From the NCBI GenBank assembly GCA_023473395.1, contig JAMCYO010000041.1:1-33900 (forward strand): a DNA stretch of 33,900 bases. Reading direction: 5' to 3'. This document shows, in pieces, positions 17,487-26,818 of the stretch. Every line of letters begins with the position of its first letter. Position 1 is the first letter of the stretch. A model generated the notes under the pieces. That model was not told the DNA's origin, made no database searches, and saw only the letters and a program-made list of their open reading frames with translations. Made by a program: the position numbers and the translations under genes. Source of the DNA: Candidatus Martarchaeota archaeon (GTDB lineage Archaea; Micrarchaeota; Micrarchaeia; Micrarchaeales; Micrarchaeaceae).

Positions 17487-18864
17487 GCCTGGACTCAATC
17501 TCCTTTATGAATATGTTGGTGAATTCGCCAGCGGAAAACTCGTCATCGAGCTTTATGCTTGCGGCTTCATTGTGGCCCCCTCCGTTGGTTATGTAATCGG
17601 TTTCTTCTTTCATCTTGGATATGAGCGATAGCAGCGCGAGCTTTTCGGAAAGCTCCTTGCTTACCCTTATCGAGTAAAGGCTTTTGTTGTATACTACAGT
17701 TATCGAAGGTCCGTATTTCTGCTCTACGCGGTCGCTGAATATTGATGTAAACCTCCCATGGCGCACGTACGGATACCGGTTATCGGATATGCTGGAATAG
17801 TCTAGCACGGCAAGCGTTATTCCTGCCACTTTGCGCGGTTTGGCGTGCCTCATTCCGGTGGCAAGCGCCTCTTCCATCTGCTCGTTCGCCTCAGAAAATA
17901 TCCTTTCGTATTTGGGCTTGTCTTCCATTATTGCAACTATTGACTTGGGATTGACGTTGGCGCTGCGGTAGCTCGCCTCCGTGGTTATGGCATCAAGCAC
18001 CGACGCCAGCTTGACCTGCGCTTTGTCATCCTGTGCATATTCGCTGTGGTCGCTTATGAGCGACGCTCCCACAAGCTCCTTTATCTTGGCATTTGATATA
18101 ACTGCTGCAATCTCGCATGCGAGCGCGCCTGCAGTTACATCGGATGTAAAACCCTCGAGCCACGGGTTGAGGTAATGCTTTGAGATAGATGGATCAAAAT
18201 CTTCTTGCACTGGGTGATGGTCTATTAATATTGCATCTATCGAACCAGAAGCGCGTTTCAATGCGGAGGAGCTTTCCCCGACCGAACCAAAATCGATAAT
18301 GCAAAGCAAGGGCTTCATGACCGAATTGTACTGGGAAAAGCGCAGCCTGTCGTATTCCAGCGACTGCATTGTATAGGCTACGCCCTTGTTCATTGTCCAT
18401 AGGCAGTTTGAGGTATCGAACCTTAATTCCTTTGCGAGCTTTTCGAGGGCTCTGTATATTGCGATAGCGCCAGAAGTCCCGTCACCGTCATTGTGGAACC
18501 TGAACATAATTGGGGCACCCGCAACGAAGCTTGCAGTTATGCTTTCTGCGATTTCACCTATTTTTCCGGACATCGCGTTTATTGCGGAATCAAGGGGGTT
18601 TATTCCAAGCTTTTTTATTTTTCCAGGTTTTACTCCCTGCAATGAGCTTTGCAGCCCCTTCAGGTATTCTTCTTTTGTTGCCTTTAAGCCCGTAATGTTG
18701 CTTGCCTTTATACTGTCGGAATAGTCCTGCCCTGAAAGCTCAACTATGTCTAACGGCTCGGCTATCGCAGATGAATACAACTGCACAGGCACTTTGCCGA
18801 ACAGCGTACAGAACTGCATATTGTTTGGTGCATTCCTCGTACTTGAAACTATGAATTTTGGCAT
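17476..18864 (-). CDS. DHH family phosphoesterase (RecJ-like)
   Basis: FRFHNDGDGTSGA, ILIDHHPVQ, TNGGGHNEAASI. Confidence 0.85.
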   Translation of the reverse strand: MPKFIVSSTRNAPNNMQFCTLFGKVPVQLYSSAIAEPLDIVELSGQDYSDSIKASNITGLKATKEEYLKGLQSSLQGVKPGKIKKLGINPLDSAINAMSGKIGEIAESITASFVAGAPIMFRFHNDGDGTSGAIAIYRALEKLAKELRFDTSNCLWTMNKGVAYTMQSLEYDRLRFSQYNSVMKPLLCIIDFGSVGESSSALKRASGSIDAILIDHHPVQEDFDPSISKHYLNPWLEGFTSDVTAGALACEIAAVISNAKIKELVGASLISDHSEYAQDDKAQVKLASVLDAITTEASYRSANVNPKSIVAIMEDKPKYERIFSEANEQMEEALATGMRHAKPRKVAGITLAVLDYSSISDNRYPYVRHGRFTSIFSDRVEQKYGPSITVVYNKSLYSIRVSKELSEKLALLSLISKMKEETDYITNGGGHNEAASIKLDDEFSAGEFTNIFIKEIESRLSA

Positions 18865-18942
18865 TCGGATTCCTTTAAAACCAATAGATTGCGATACTTG
18901 ATTGTAGATTTAGATATTTGTATTTATGCGAACTCCGGCCAG

Positions 18943-19974
18943 TCAAGCGGTTGAATTGGCTGATGTTTGCGAAACCTCGGATTCGCAGTTTGCTCTTGTC
19001 GTTGAGTTGGATATCTGGCCGCAGTACGTGCTATTATGGTATGATATTGCAAAGCCGATGAAGCATGCATCTGTAGCAACCGAACCGCCATAGACGCTTA
19101 TAGAATCGCATTTCGACACTACTTCAGTAAGGTTTAAAGGGGGTTCCTTGGCAGTTGTTACATTCAGGCTTGAACTGCAGTACGAGGCTATTGGGCCGCT
19201 CAGCATTCCGCATAGGGAAGCATTCTTGAATTTCGTTGCGGTTGTATAATAGCATAGGCCCCTGTCTGAGATATTCAACAGGCTTAGCTCGTATAGCGAT
19301 TGCAGGCTGGAGTTTTGGCCTTCGGCTTTCAACAGTGCGGAGAGGGGAACCCCTTCGCCCGCGGTCGCGTTGAGAATTGAACAATATGAGGCGTTTCCGG
19401 TAGAGTACGCGTGCGCGTAATAGCTTATCCCATCGCAGTATGCAGATTCGTTAGGAATTGATATCCCCGAACAATATGAAGGATTGCTAAAGTTCATCGC
19501 CTTGGCAAAAGAGTAAAGGCACTCTGATTTGTAAGATGAATTTGTTATAGAATTGCAGTATGTTTCATTGGATTCCGTTATGCTTACGTTGCTTATGCAC
19601 GAATATTCAAGCTGGCCTGCAGGGAGGGAAGAGCATAAGGATACATTGGCAGTCGATTCCGCCACGGCGCTTATGCATTCATCGGAAAGGGAAACCTGGG
19701 ATATCTTTAGGCAGGCCGTGGCGTTGCCGGACGACAGCGCCTCGCTGTCGAAACAGGAATTCCTTTGGCTTGAAAACGCTATGCTGGAGCATCCCTTGTG
19801 CGAGCCTATGTATAAAGACGAGATTATAGCCAACACCACTATTACCCCAACCAGCAACAGGATTCTAATATATTCCTTGCCTGTTTTTGAACTTCGTTCC
19901 TGTTCCCGCTTTTGATCCTTGGCAGGTTTTGCTTGAGCATCCGCTTGAGCCTTTGCTTGCGCTTTTGACTGCAT
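18943..19974 (-). CDS. Bitopic surface protein with Cys/N-glycosylation-sequon repeats
   Basis: Cytoplasmic Ala/Lys/Gln-rich N-terminus, TM ILLLVGVIVVLAIISSLYI, then repeated N-x-S/T-x-C...C units. Confidence 0.8.
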   Translation of the reverse strand: MQSKAQAKAQADAQAKPAKDQKREQERSSKTGKEYIRILLLVGVIVVLAIISSLYIGSHKGCSSIAFSSQRNSCFDSEALSSGNATACLKISQVSLSDECISAVAESTANVSLCSSLPAGQLEYSCISNVSITESNETYCNSITNSSYKSECLYSFAKAMNFSNPSYCSGISIPNESAYCDGISYYAHAYSTGNASYCSILNATAGEGVPLSALLKAEGQNSSLQSLYELSLLNISDRGLCYYTTATKFKNASLCGMLSGPIASYCSSSLNVTTAKEPPLNLTEVVSKCDSISVYGGSVATDACFIGFAISYHNSTYCGQISNSTTRANCESEVSQTSANSTA

Positions 19975-20447
19975 TATGGAGCGTCACCCATCTGATCTAC
20001 AGTGTAAACGTTTATGCCGGAAGAGGTAACCTCGTAAGGGGCAAGGGCCCAACTATGGTCCGTACCCCTCATTTTGACCACTTCCGCAGTTAGGGTCCTT
20101 CTATCCTCTCTGCTCATCTGATAAAGCATTATTATCCCGTCAAATATGAAAAATTCCGGCGAGTATTTGAGCTTTTCCCTGTCAGCGAAGTTTATTTCCA
20201 CCGTTAGGAATGTGGTGACGTTCAGCCTCCTCAAGTTTGACATAAGCATAAGCATGGACCTCCTATAGTGGTATTTGTCCACGAGCATTAGCTTGAGCAA
20301 CGATATCGAATCTATGACAACGCATTTCGCGTTGTTGCGTTTTATTATGCCTTCCATGTCGGCAATCATGTTTCCAAACGAGTACGAGGCCGAATCGCTT
20401 TCGGTTTTTATCCTTGCAGAGGGGTCTTCCCCGTCTATTATTATCAT
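19974..20447 (-). pseudogene. KaiC/RAD55-like ATPase, C-terminal part
   Basis: CVVIDSISLLKLML (Walker B-like), VVKMRGTDHSWALAPYEVTSSGINVY. Fuses with the next ORF when the 17-bp duplication is removed. Stop overlaps the start of the downstream gene (TAATG). Confidence 0.82.
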
Positions 20448-20467
20448 CTGCTTCTTCAGGAGGTCGT

Positions 20468-20737
20468 CTATATCCTTGAAGTTTTTGAATGCCTGCTTGA
20501 CGTTGTTCCCTGCTTGACGTTGTTCAACAGGACTTCGGGCTTTTCTTCCAGCGCTATGAAAGCCCCGGGAATCCCCGCTTTGGCATTGTGGTAAAGTATC
20601 TCGAACGAGAGCAGAGTCTTGCCTGCGCCAGGGCCTCCTGCTATTATGGTCTGGTTATATTCAGGAACGCCGCCGTCTAACATCGAATCCAGACCGCTAA
20701 CCCCCGTTTTTATCCTGTTAATATCATCCATTGTCAT
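20468..20737 (-). pseudogene. KaiC/RAD55-like ATPase, N-terminal part, frameshifted
   Basis: KTGVSGLDSMLDGGVPEYNQTIIAGGPGAGKTLLSFEILYHNA...FIALEEKPEVLLNNVKQ, then frame loss. Confidence 0.85.
20491..20524 (-). repeat. 17-bp tandem duplication in the KaiC-like gene
   Basis: gcctgcttgacgttgtt (20491-20507) followed by ccctgcttgacgttgtt (20508-20524). Confidence 0.95.
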
Positions 20738-20804
20738 CGCCGTTTCCCATTCTCATAGCACATTTAAATAGGTTTTTAACGAATATAAATATTGCAGTGC
20801 TTGA

Positions 20805-21587
20805 ATGATTAAGAAGATAGTTTACATAGGGCTCATCCTGCTCGCAGTGAGCATAGTATCTTATTACGCAGTATTCTCAAATACGTTTAATTATGTAGGA
20901 TACCCTAACGCTTACACTAAGGTTTACAATAACTACACGCTAAGCGGCAACGCCACCGATGTGTTCGTATTCAATTCTACTTACAACACTTCGAATGTTT
21001 ATATAGAAACCTCGCATTCCAGGATAAACGCCTTCCTTGCAAACAGTTCGGGATATTCCGAATGGAAAGCCCTGCTTGGCAATTCCACAGGAACGGCAAA
21101 GGAGCTGCAAACCGCAAAGGCGCTTGAAGGAAAGGGAGTACTGATATTGTACGAAAACGTCACCAACGCCACAGTTCCCGCTTACAGCGGTGCGGCATAT
21201 TACACCAACAATTCCTACCTTTCTTTGGGGGTGTTAGGCAAAGGCAGCTTTTACTTTGTTTCCACGCTTTACAACCCAAGCATAGAGGGCAAAAGCGTTG
21301 TCAACGGGACTCTGGTCAACAACATAAGCATAGGAAACCTGGCAGGAAAGGCAAGGTCATTTAGCGAAATGAGCATACTCGTGACAATATTGTTCATGAT
21401 AAGCCTGGTAATATTGCTCGTCGGGATAATCAAGCAAGACAAGAGCAAGCAAAATGAAGATATAAAGCCCGAGGTAGTAGACGAGCTTTACAAAAACATA
21501 GGCAAACCTGACAGGGGAAGGCATCATGCTGCCAAAAGCACCGGAAGCAATAGAGTAAATGACAGAAAGGGCGCGAAAAAGGCGTAA
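20805..21587 (+). CDS. Membrane protein with two TM helices, sequon-rich ectodomain and basic cytoplasmic tail
   Basis: N-terminal TM IVYIGLILLAVSIVSYYAV, C-proximal TM ILVTILFMISLVILLVGII, about 10 N-x-S/T sequons between them. TATA-like aaatataaa nearby. Confidence 0.7.
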   Translation: MIKKIVYIGLILLAVSIVSYYAVFSNTFNYVGYPNAYTKVYNNYTLSGNATDVFVFNSTYNTSNVYIETSHSRINAFLANSSGYSEWKALLGNSTGTAKELQTAKALEGKGVLILYENVTNATVPAYSGAAYYTNNSYLSLGVLGKGSFYFVSTLYNPSIEGKSVVNGTLVNNISIGNLAGKARSFSEMSILVTILFMISLVILLVGIIKQDKSKQNEDIKPEVVDELYKNIGKPDRGRHHAAKSTGSNRVNDRKGAKKA

Positions 21588-21642
21588 GCTATTTATTCGT
21601 TTTCTGTCTAAATAGAGTTAGACAAAAGCCAAAGTTGATACA

Positions 21643-22335
21643 ATGGACGAGTTGGCAGAAAAAATAGCAGGAGAGATTGCTTTATCGGAAAGCCCTGGGA
21701 GCGTAATGAAGAAGTGGAGGGAGCTTTTCGGCGTCACACAGGCAGAACTCTCCAAGGTAATAGATATATCAGCTTCAACGATAAGCGATTACGAAAGCAA
21801 CAGGAGGCTAAGCCCAGGAGTAGCGATAATAAAGAGGTTCGTCGGAGCGCTTTTCGAGATAGATGAGAGCAAGGGCAGCACTATCAAAGCCAGCCTCGAG
21901 AAGTTCGCAGGCCAGCAAAAGGACGAGGGGCTTCCGTATGTGATACATGATTTCAGCACGCCAATAACCGGGACCGACTTCAACAGGATAATAGAGGGAA
22001 AAGTGATAGCAAATCCAGGGCCTCTCGACAGCATAAAGCTTTTCGGCTACACGAAAATGGACAGCCTTAGGGTCATACTGGAAATGCAGCCAGCAGATTA
22101 TCCGAAGCTTTTCGGCTCGACAACGGAAAGGGTATTTATATTCCAGAACGTAAGCACTGGGAGGTCGCCACTCGTTGTGATAAGGGTAGCACCAATAAAG
22201 CCAAGGATAGTGGTCATACACAACCTAACCAGCATAGACAAGCTCGCAGTAAAGATTGCGCAGATAGAGAAGATACCGCTGCTAACGAGCAAGCTGTCGA
22301 TGGAAGAAATAGAGGAAAGGCTCAGCAAGGTATAG
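21643..22335 (+). CDS. Archaeal XRE-type HTH transcriptional regulator (COG1709-like)
   Basis: KKWRELFGVTQAELSKVIDISASTISDYESNRRLSPGVAIIKRFVGALFEID followed by an archaeal-type effector domain. Confidence 0.82.
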   Translation: MDELAEKIAGEIALSESPGSVMKKWRELFGVTQAELSKVIDISASTISDYESNRRLSPGVAIIKRFVGALFEIDESKGSTIKASLEKFAGQQKDEGLPYVIHDFSTPITGTDFNRIIEGKVIANPGPLDSIKLFGYTKMDSLRVILEMQPADYPKLFGSTTERVFIFQNVSTGRSPLVVIRVAPIKPRIVVIHNLTSIDKLAVKIAQIEKIPLLTSKLSMEEIEERLSKV

Positions 22336-22350
22336 TTGGCATAGCCATGT

Positions 22351-22367
22351 GCCGCAATAAATGCGGC
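22351..22367. terminator. Hairpin in the convergent intergenic region
   Basis: gccgca-ataaa-tgcggc, perfect 6-bp stem, 16 nt after the HTH gene stop. Confidence 0.35.
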
Positions 22368-22472
22368 TGGTTTCGTTATAAGAGCAACAGGTAGCAAATA
22401 GATTTTGGGTTTGCATTGATATAGTTTCTATGGCGCTGGAGCCGCGCCGAAATTGGCGATATGTTTATCGGT

Positions 22473-23216
22473 TCAGCCCCAGACGTCAGCCTTTATCTCA
22501 TCCTTTGGCACATTGAGCTTGACGAGCGCATCCTTTACAGCCTGCACGAAAGGCAACGGGCCGCAGACATAAGTAGTCCTGTCATTAATGTCCGGCGCCG
22601 CCTCCTTTATCATGTTTGCATCTACGTGCCCAGTTTTGCCAGTCCAGCCATCGCCTTCCTGCGGCCTTGTCACAGTTATGAGCAGTTTTATGCCAAGCTC
22701 TTCCTTGAGCTGCATAAGCTCGTCTTTCCTTATTATTTCCGTTGGAAACTTTACACTGTAAATGAGTATTACATCGGTACCGGCATTTATTTTTTTTATG
22801 TGCCTGAGCATTGACATGAACGGCGCAAAACCGGTTCCGCCTGCAATGAAAACCACTTTTTTGTTCTCTTCCGGTACGAATTTGAACTGGCCGTACGGAC
22901 CCATTACCTGATATCTGTCCCCGGGCTTTGATTGCAGGAAATAAGAGGTGTGGCCTCCGTGTTCCTTTACAACATAGTATTCCATTTCTTCCGAATTCGG
23001 CTCGGATGCTATTGAAAAGGCCCTTCCTACCATGATTTTGCCAGTATCTTTTTCAATACCTGATATCATGGCAAACATACCGGCGTCGAAGGCCATGGTA
23101 CTGCCGTCGACAGCTTTTAGCCTGACAAGCTGGACCTCTGGCGTTTCGCTCTGTGACAAAGTGAGCTCGTAAATCTTCTTTGATACTGGATAGATTTTTC
23201 CTTCCATTTTGACCAC
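22473..23216 (-). CDS. FAD/NAD(P)-binding oxidoreductase (ferredoxin-NADP+ reductase-like)
   Basis: GRAFSIASEP, GDRYQVMGPYGQF, VVFIAGGTGFAPFMSMLRHI, TYVCGPLPFVQAVKDAL. Confidence 0.88.
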   Translation of the reverse strand: MVKMEGKIYPVSKKIYELTLSQSETPEVQLVRLKAVDGSTMAFDAGMFAMISGIEKDTGKIMVGRAFSIASEPNSEEMEYYVVKEHGGHTSYFLQSKPGDRYQVMGPYGQFKFVPEENKKVVFIAGGTGFAPFMSMLRHIKKINAGTDVILIYSVKFPTEIIRKDELMQLKEELGIKLLITVTRPQEGDGWTGKTGHVDANMIKEAAPDINDRTTYVCGPLPFVQAVKDALVKLNVPKDEIKADVWG

Positions 23217-23387
23217 TAACGTTTTGCAATTAGACTATTAGCAATAAAAACAATATAAAGGATTTAGGTATTCTGCACAGATTTTAGCGAAATTTACGAA
23301 TCGATGCAAGCCAATCGTGTTGGGTGAAACATTTAAATATTAGGTTCGAAGTTTAATTATTCGTTCCTTTTATGGGACGGTGAAAAT

Positions 23388-23990
23388 ATGGAAACGTTCA
23401 ACAACCGAAAGAATGCTGATTATAATGGTGCCCAAATAACTTCCAATTCAAAAAATAACCTTTTTAACCTAAGGGAATTTGGTATAAAAAAGGAGTACCT
23501 TGTTGAACTGGTGCTTCCGTTTGCAAAAAAACTGATGGATGAAAATACAGATATAAGCAAAGGAGACCAAAATTTAGAAAAGACAATATTGGTCAAAGAC
23601 AATTCAAAGTTTAGTTATATGATAAGCTTGGTGGCAATGGCGAGCCCAAATGGGCTCATACTCCTTTACGATTCCAATAATATTGGTAAAATCAAGAGGT
23701 TCATAGGAACTTACACTATGCATTTCGACCAAGATTCGAATATAATAGGGGCAACGGAAGACAGGGAGATCGGAGACAAACACATAAACGTTTATTATGA
23801 AACAGGCTTTAGCAAGAACGGTGAGGCCGAAGCAAAGGTAAAAACCGTTCTGATAAGTGGGATAAAAGGAAAAACAGATAGCAAGTTTTTCGTAGGCAAA
23901 GAAGTGAGAGCAGAAGATATAGTGGAAGAGATAAAGCAGCCAGCAGACTTTGCCTTGGTAACGCAATTGCCAGTTGATTTAAGGGAATGA
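23388..23990 (+). CDS. Hypothetical protein (200 aa)
   Basis: Complete ORF with TATA-like tttaaatat upstream. No recognised domain. Confidence 0.6.
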   Translation: METFNNRKNADYNGAQITSNSKNNLFNLREFGIKKEYLVELVLPFAKKLMDENTDISKGDQNLEKTILVKDNSKFSYMISLVAMASPNGLILLYDSNNIGKIKRFIGTYTMHFDQDSNIIGATEDREIGDKHINVYYETGFSKNGEAEAKVKTVLISGIKGKTDSKFFVGKEVRAEDIVEEIKQPADFALVTQLPVDLRE

Positions 23991-24014
23991 TTAGCACGTC
24001 TATGGTGAAGATAA

Positions 24015-24350
24015 ATGAAAACCAAAACCACCAAAGAAAATCTTGTAATGGCAAGAGTGCTTGAAGGCACCCCAAAGGCAGTTGTTGAATTCGATCAGGA
24101 TGAAGTCAAAACAATAAAATCGCTTGCTGAGGGCAGTAGCGATGCGCTTGGAGTGATAAACGAAATGCTGTTGCACTTTGGAGATAAAGATTATTTTCTG
24201 GAAGTTTCTGATGAGCTCCTTAAAAACGGTTTCTCAGGCAAAAAGCTTGTAGAACTTTATAATGACATGGAAAAGGACTTTGAGTACATATTGAGCTACA
24301 TGGAAAACGATAAAATGTCCCTTTTAAGGAGAGATTACAGTTACCAGTAA
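24015..24350 (+). CDS. Hypothetical protein (111 aa), L-A-E-G-S-x-D-A motif family
   Basis: IKSLAEGSSDALGVINEML... resembles the ORF at 4234. Confidence 0.65.
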   Translation: MKTKTTKENLVMARVLEGTPKAVVEFDQDEVKTIKSLAEGSSDALGVINEMLLHFGDKDYFLEVSDELLKNGFSGKKLVELYNDMEKDFEYILSYMENDKMSLLRRDYSYQ

Positions 24351-24373
24351 TTTAAATTGGAAATTAGCCCGTA

Positions 24374-25624
24374 CTAAATGTACGAGCTTATCTTTTTCTG
24401 CATTATTATTTCGCGCAGCAGCCTGCTGTTTGCTATCCAGTTCTTTGGGCTTATCTCCATTTTTTGCGATATGAATTGTAGCATTTCAGTAGTGTCGTGG
24501 AGTATTGTGGGTTTTGTCTCCAGAGTTTCGCGAACGTGCTCTCTAACGTTCCATACTCCTACTGGCATCATATAGCCCTCATGTACTTCCCTTAATATTA
24601 AAGCCATTGCCTGCTTTTTCATGTCATTGAGCTTTTCGGTTGTAGCCAATCTTCCCGAATAGTAGCAGCCACCTATCTCTGCATATGTCTTCCTGCCCTT
24701 GTAACCTTCGTAGGAACCATATATGGAAATGCTTTTTCCATCGGCATTCCATACTGTTTTTGGATAGAAGGCTTCTATGGATTCGTATTGCCATGAACCG
24801 GGAATCAGGAATATCAGCCACCTGTTGTCTAAGGCCACGTTGTAGAAGGCATGTATCGAGTCTATGATTTCATATTCTTTTACTTCTTCGCGTATATTCT
24901 TCGATATAGTGTCATCGACGGCCGTTATGCTCCACCTTGTTGGCACGAATTTCCGCGAGTTCTTAAGCCCGAAAAGCCCTGCAGAGAGTGCCTTTTGTAT
25001 TGATGAAACTTCAAGCCCCTTATTATACAACTCCAATATTGCTGTGGACGCCTTGGCATCAGTGTCGAAATGCATTGACTCAATCTTCCTGTCGGCCTTG
25101 AAGTTGTAAAGCCTGAAATCCCTGATTTTGGCACTAGGCCCAAAAGGCTGGGCTTCGTCGAGCACTTCGGGTTTCATGAATGGCTTGCCTGCAAAACCGA
25201 GCTCCGAATCCGCCGGCTTTTCCGCCATGCCAAGGTTCTGCACTAATTCCGGAACGCCCCTCTTCTCAACGTCATGGATGTTTGCTATCTGCATTCCGCG
25301 GACAAGCTTCGAGCGCATTTCTACAACTTTTTCAATGTCAAAAGGCCTCCACCTCTCCGGCATACCCATTATCGATGTATCGCCGAATTCAGGAGGCACC
25401 ATTGGGCCGATATATACCTTTGGATAGCCGAACCTGCCTATGAATATGTCAGTAGGTGAGCTTCCAACAATCTCTGTAGATTTCAGTATGTGCATCGTTT
25501 TTGCATTGTAATAATACCTCAACAAAGCCGGATCTCGCATGTGTGCATAGGCTATCGCCGACCTTTTGACCGGAATATCCATTTCGCCTATCTCCTTTAT
25601 TGCAGAATACCTATCGAATGCCAC
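24374..25624 (-). CDS. nreA: Nre family DNA repair protein with C-terminal PIP-box-like motif
   Basis: SPTDIFIGRFGYPKVYIGPMVPP, SRKFVPTRWSITAVDDTIS, C-term QKKISSYI. Confidence 0.82.
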   Translation of the reverse strand: MAFDRYSAIKEIGEMDIPVKRSAIAYAHMRDPALLRYYYNAKTMHILKSTEIVGSSPTDIFIGRFGYPKVYIGPMVPPEFGDTSIMGMPERWRPFDIEKVVEMRSKLVRGMQIANIHDVEKRGVPELVQNLGMAEKPADSELGFAGKPFMKPEVLDEAQPFGPSAKIRDFRLYNFKADRKIESMHFDTDAKASTAILELYNKGLEVSSIQKALSAGLFGLKNSRKFVPTRWSITAVDDTISKNIREEVKEYEIIDSIHAFYNVALDNRWLIFLIPGSWQYESIEAFYPKTVWNADGKSISIYGSYEGYKGRKTYAEIGGCYYSGRLATTEKLNDMKKQAMALILREVHEGYMMPVGVWNVREHVRETLETKPTILHDTTEMLQFISQKMEISPKNWIANSRLLREIIMQKKISSYI

Positions 25625-25719
25625 GCTTTACATTTGCACTTCAATATATTTATCGCTTGGCTTTGGGCCCAAAGAAACCTTTTAAATTTAAATTGCGAAG
25701 AGTTTTTGCGGTGCATTTT

Positions 25720-26808
25720 ATGAAAAATGGACCAGATATAGATGGCAGGCTGAAAAAGGTTTTTTCAGGTTCGAAATTCGATTCCATAATAATAATGAAT
25801 ACCAAGGAAAAGGACAGCAATTTCCTGTACCTTACCGGGTTCACGAGCGGGGTTTTCGAGGACACGATTCTTCTTGCAGACAAGAAAAGGCTTATGCTGC
25901 TCACGAGCGAGCTTGAATACGATACTGCAATAGGGCAAGCGCCGCACAACATGGAAGTAAAATGCATCAAAAGTGAAAAAGACGTAAAGGAAAGCATAAA
26001 AGACTTTGTCGGTAGCGGAAATGTTGGCTTGAACTACGGATTCATACCGTACAGTTACGCTGAAATGCTTAAGAAAAACATTGGGGAAAGCAAAATTATC
26101 GACGCCGAAACCAAACTGGCAGAAGCCAGGGAAATAAAGGATATATTCGAAATAGAGTCGATGAAAAAGGCGGTAGAGATAACAAAAAGGTCTTTGACTG
26201 AAATAAGCGATTATTTCAAGAAGGGGATAACTGAAAAACAGCTTAGAGCCAGATTTGAATTCATTTTAGGGGAAAACGGCGGGGAAGGTTTGGCCTTTGA
26301 AAGCATTGTTTCGTTCGGCGCGAATGCGGCCCTGCCTCACCATACCCCTGACGACACGAAACTCAAGGAAAACGAGTTTGTGCTGCTTGACGTTGGGGCC
26401 AGGTACAGGAACTACTGCGCAGACATGACCAGGACTTTTATATACGCACCAGACAAGAAAACCATGAAGTACAAGCGCATGGAGGCTATAATAGATACTG
26501 TTAAGGAGGCGCAAAAGATAGGATTGTCACGCATAAAGGACGGAGCTGACGGAAGCGCTGCGCATATGGAAGTCGCAGATTTCATAAACAAAGCAAAAGG
26601 TGGAATTTACAAAGGGCGCTTCATACACTCTTTGGGCCACCAGATAGGAATAGACGTCCATGATGGAGTAGGGCTTACCACAATCAGCAAGAAGCTGCGT
26701 TCTGGAATGGTGGTTAGCGACGAACCGGGCATATATATAACAGGTTTCGGCGGGGCGCGTTTCGAGGACGATGTGCTAGTCGGAAAAGGGCATTCCAAAT
26801 TCCTATGA
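25720..26808 (+). CDS. M24 family Xaa-Pro aminopeptidase
   Basis: LLDVGARYRNYCADMTRTF, FIHSLGHQIGIDVHDG, VVSDEPGIYITGFGGARFEDDVLV. ATG at 25720 lies downstream of a tttaaatttaaatt box. Confidence 0.88.
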   Translation: MKNGPDIDGRLKKVFSGSKFDSIIIMNTKEKDSNFLYLTGFTSGVFEDTILLADKKRLMLLTSELEYDTAIGQAPHNMEVKCIKSEKDVKESIKDFVGSGNVGLNYGFIPYSYAEMLKKNIGESKIIDAETKLAEAREIKDIFEIESMKKAVEITKRSLTEISDYFKKGITEKQLRARFEFILGENGGEGLAFESIVSFGANAALPHHTPDDTKLKENEFVLLDVGARYRNYCADMTRTFIYAPDKKTMKYKRMEAIIDTVKEAQKIGLSRIKDGADGSAAHMEVADFINKAKGGIYKGRFIHSLGHQIGIDVHDGVGLTTISKKLRSGMVVSDEPGIYITGFGGARFEDDVLVGKGHSKFL

Positions 26809-26818
26809 ATCCAAAGGC

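Noticed and set aside
22432-22448. ggcgc-tggagcc-gcgcc hairpin
   Set aside because: Short GC stem without a T-run on either side. Possible but not supportable as a terminator.
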